Shown one piece after another: positions 7,301-7,553 of a stretch of 7,553 nt of DNA. Under the pieces are notes generated by a model. That model had not been told where the DNA came from. It did no database searches and was given only the letters and a program-made list of their open reading frames with translations. Each line of letters starts with the position of its first letter. Positions within the stretch are counted from its first letter, which is position 1. Both the position numbers and the translations under genes were made by a program. The DNA comes from Deltaproteobacteria bacterium RIFCSPHIGHO2_02_FULL_40_11 (GTDB lineage: Bacteria > Bdellovibrionota > JACOXK01 > 2-02-FULL-40-11). The stretch lies in NCBI GenBank assembly GCA_001798105.1, contig MGRI01000084.1:14715-22267 (forward strand), written 5' to 3'.

Positions 7301-7553
7301 ATCCGCCCACCTAGCCACCACCATGTCTTTCACAAAATCTTTTAATTCGGCAGGGACAATCACAATTTTATGAACCGCCTGGGCCTTAGGGTCTGCCATG
7401 CGATTAAAATTTTCTTCCAGGGTTGGAAAAATCCTTTCACGAAATCTTCCCACACCTTTTTTTAAAAGTTCTAAAATAGAAGGATGTACTTTCGAACTAG
7501 AAGGTCCCCACAAACGCCAGCTGCCATGATAAAAAGAAATAACCTGGTCAAAT
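4346..7553 (-). CDS. Large multi-domain AAA+ ATPase, dynein/MoxR-like core (5' end outside window)
   Basis: The frame is open from the window edge to TGA at 4348-4346. The 13 codons between the edge and a TTG at 7513 are also open, so the true start lies outside. Residues are numbered here from 7513. One complete AAA+ module spans about 360-660: Walker A GETSSGKT (413-420, DNA 6254-6277), Walker B LVFFDD (489-494, DNA 6032-6049), sensor-1 Asn548 in IVALNP, and a likely arginine finger Arg592. The VFFDDIHAP style of Walker B and the ALNP sensor recall dynein, midasin and MoxR-type ATPases more than FtsH or Clp. Residues 105-260 may be a second, degenerate AAA+ module (PVLLGD without the Lys; LLVGTEQEW; ENRF). 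An acidic stretch at 689-704 (DNA 5399-5449) separates the ATPase from a C-terminal region of about 340 residues that I cannot assign. No signal peptide or membrane helix is visible, so it is probably a cytoplasmic remodelling or motor-type ATPase. Substrate unknown. Confidence 0.9.
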   Translation of the reverse strand, partial: FDQVISFYHGSWRLWGPSSSKVHPSILELLKKGVGRFRERIFPTLEENFNRMADPKAQAVHKIVIVPAELKDFVKDMVVARWADLKSEDPNWNFRNQNLFLYQLDQGTIDSSQNQSQDVILENLAVMRELPKGQAPVLLGDLATIRNLGRVEAEGGSDKTFYVQDYVLDEPESGQWGIDDVEPENVLPHLLYLLATEGNRLPLKEFQAATKLPPKRMSMLLVGTEQEWDKIQRDIGIENRFGLSDHFEVEHLKIPDHATRKEMLLGVLERPEVKSLEYHFDSRMPGARKDAISPEQARNEILSIMVSECERRALENKVNIVAAFLKLYQTFRKAVLEDEELRRDRVIDRRFVQRLMARNFRVQLNPELLPPTDYLRLLQNQDLPLQVEKAGYTGSFEMTERVAHILKEQLNPASKLTIPASLIVIGETSSGKTSLVQAFIRVLGLKEYDFEKPHDPGAQVFYLNCRKVVESKSELREGEIAVDDALKHFDHFLTLPHGYRGLVFFDDIHAPKDSVKTKILARLQSLVESENGIWRGRSPFLKDSEIIEVPLQNLSLIVALNPISDQKKIAQFQKRGTKGEPTTEELILASISTDALMFDTSFLVRFSEIIRMDTFSAQAKAPALLAEMRKSGQAIFNTKNRLILVAPESAELIQRAFPNLNARIFLSQAAPALLTAENTDPQASRVQIIVPRRRVLTGDIPLEDIDPDDFFEDDEEDGVSNQDKHRRDRKLQAYIEKYVKSIPISQGYEGPLELLRYVMSSFRFHVYESFIGVLGRDGRFIVDETTKFYKYAPLLHAIRTHLETNRGIRLEEIVLDPKDFGATNKAQEIDFMQALKERDRGVDRGFRPAWIFQPTRGVSLERVFDNMTTGGLVSHSRRDVLNRLCLALDLQLKEYLKVILKISDPELPFPTSKDWLMRLDVSSGDEFSRVMKSVLDLYEEFQAKFYAEGLLENTGEYPPVSVYDFSRIFLIALDRAMMKLPWGRVTPLLTDALDLAANDMTLGELPGVQKYLFTSGHSLVVARTPELPIQMVLNPQAFELWQEGEGEEKANRFAGQFLNQCEKFFDRP

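Noticed and set aside
7511..7513. TTG at 7513 as the start of the AAA+ protein
   Set aside because: The frame stays open through 13 more codons to the window edge, no ribosome binding site precedes the TTG, and the protein would begin inside a folded-looking region. The gene almost certainly starts beyond 7553.

Overview
The window is a stretch of bacterial chromosome with three protein genes, all on the minus strand, so transcription runs from position 7553 towards position 1. Two of the genes run off the window edges. The DNA is moderately AT-rich and every base signal is bacterial: sigma70-like promoters, an AAGGAGG ribosome binding site, a TTG start, Sec signal peptides and short palindromic repeats. 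Two exported proteins and a dispersed palindromic repeat would fit a diderm (Gram-negative-type) bacterium, possibly an uncultivated lineage. Nothing here identifies the taxon, and no gene has a name I recognise.

Layout in order of transcription. (1) 7553-4346: the C-terminal 1068 codons of a large AAA+ ATPase. It has one complete nucleotide-binding module (Walker A GETSSGKT, Walker B LVFFDD, sensor-1 Asn, arginine finger), a possible degenerate AAA+ module before it, an acidic linker, and a C-terminal region of about 340 residues that I cannot assign. (2) 4344-4254: a compact promoter and leader with a 17-bp-spaced promoter, a hairpin and a strong ribosome binding site. (3) 4253-3459: a 264-residue exported protein of unknown function with four cysteines clustered at its C-terminus. 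(4) 3458-3277: a palindromic repeat, a strong intrinsic terminator and a second 17-bp-spaced promoter. (5) 3276-1: the first 1092 codons of a very large exported, probably membrane-anchored protein. It starts at TTG, and the frame is open to the last base of the window.

How the genes may work together is inference. A cytoplasmic AAA+ machine sits next to two unrecognised proteins that leave the cytoplasm. The small exported gene has its own promoter and terminator, so the three genes look like separate same-strand transcription units rather than one tight operon. The most notable sequence-level observation is a family of short palindromic repeats that occurs both between genes and in frame inside the large exported protein. 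One coding copy carries two changes relative to its neighbours that together remove a stop codon and restore the reading frame.
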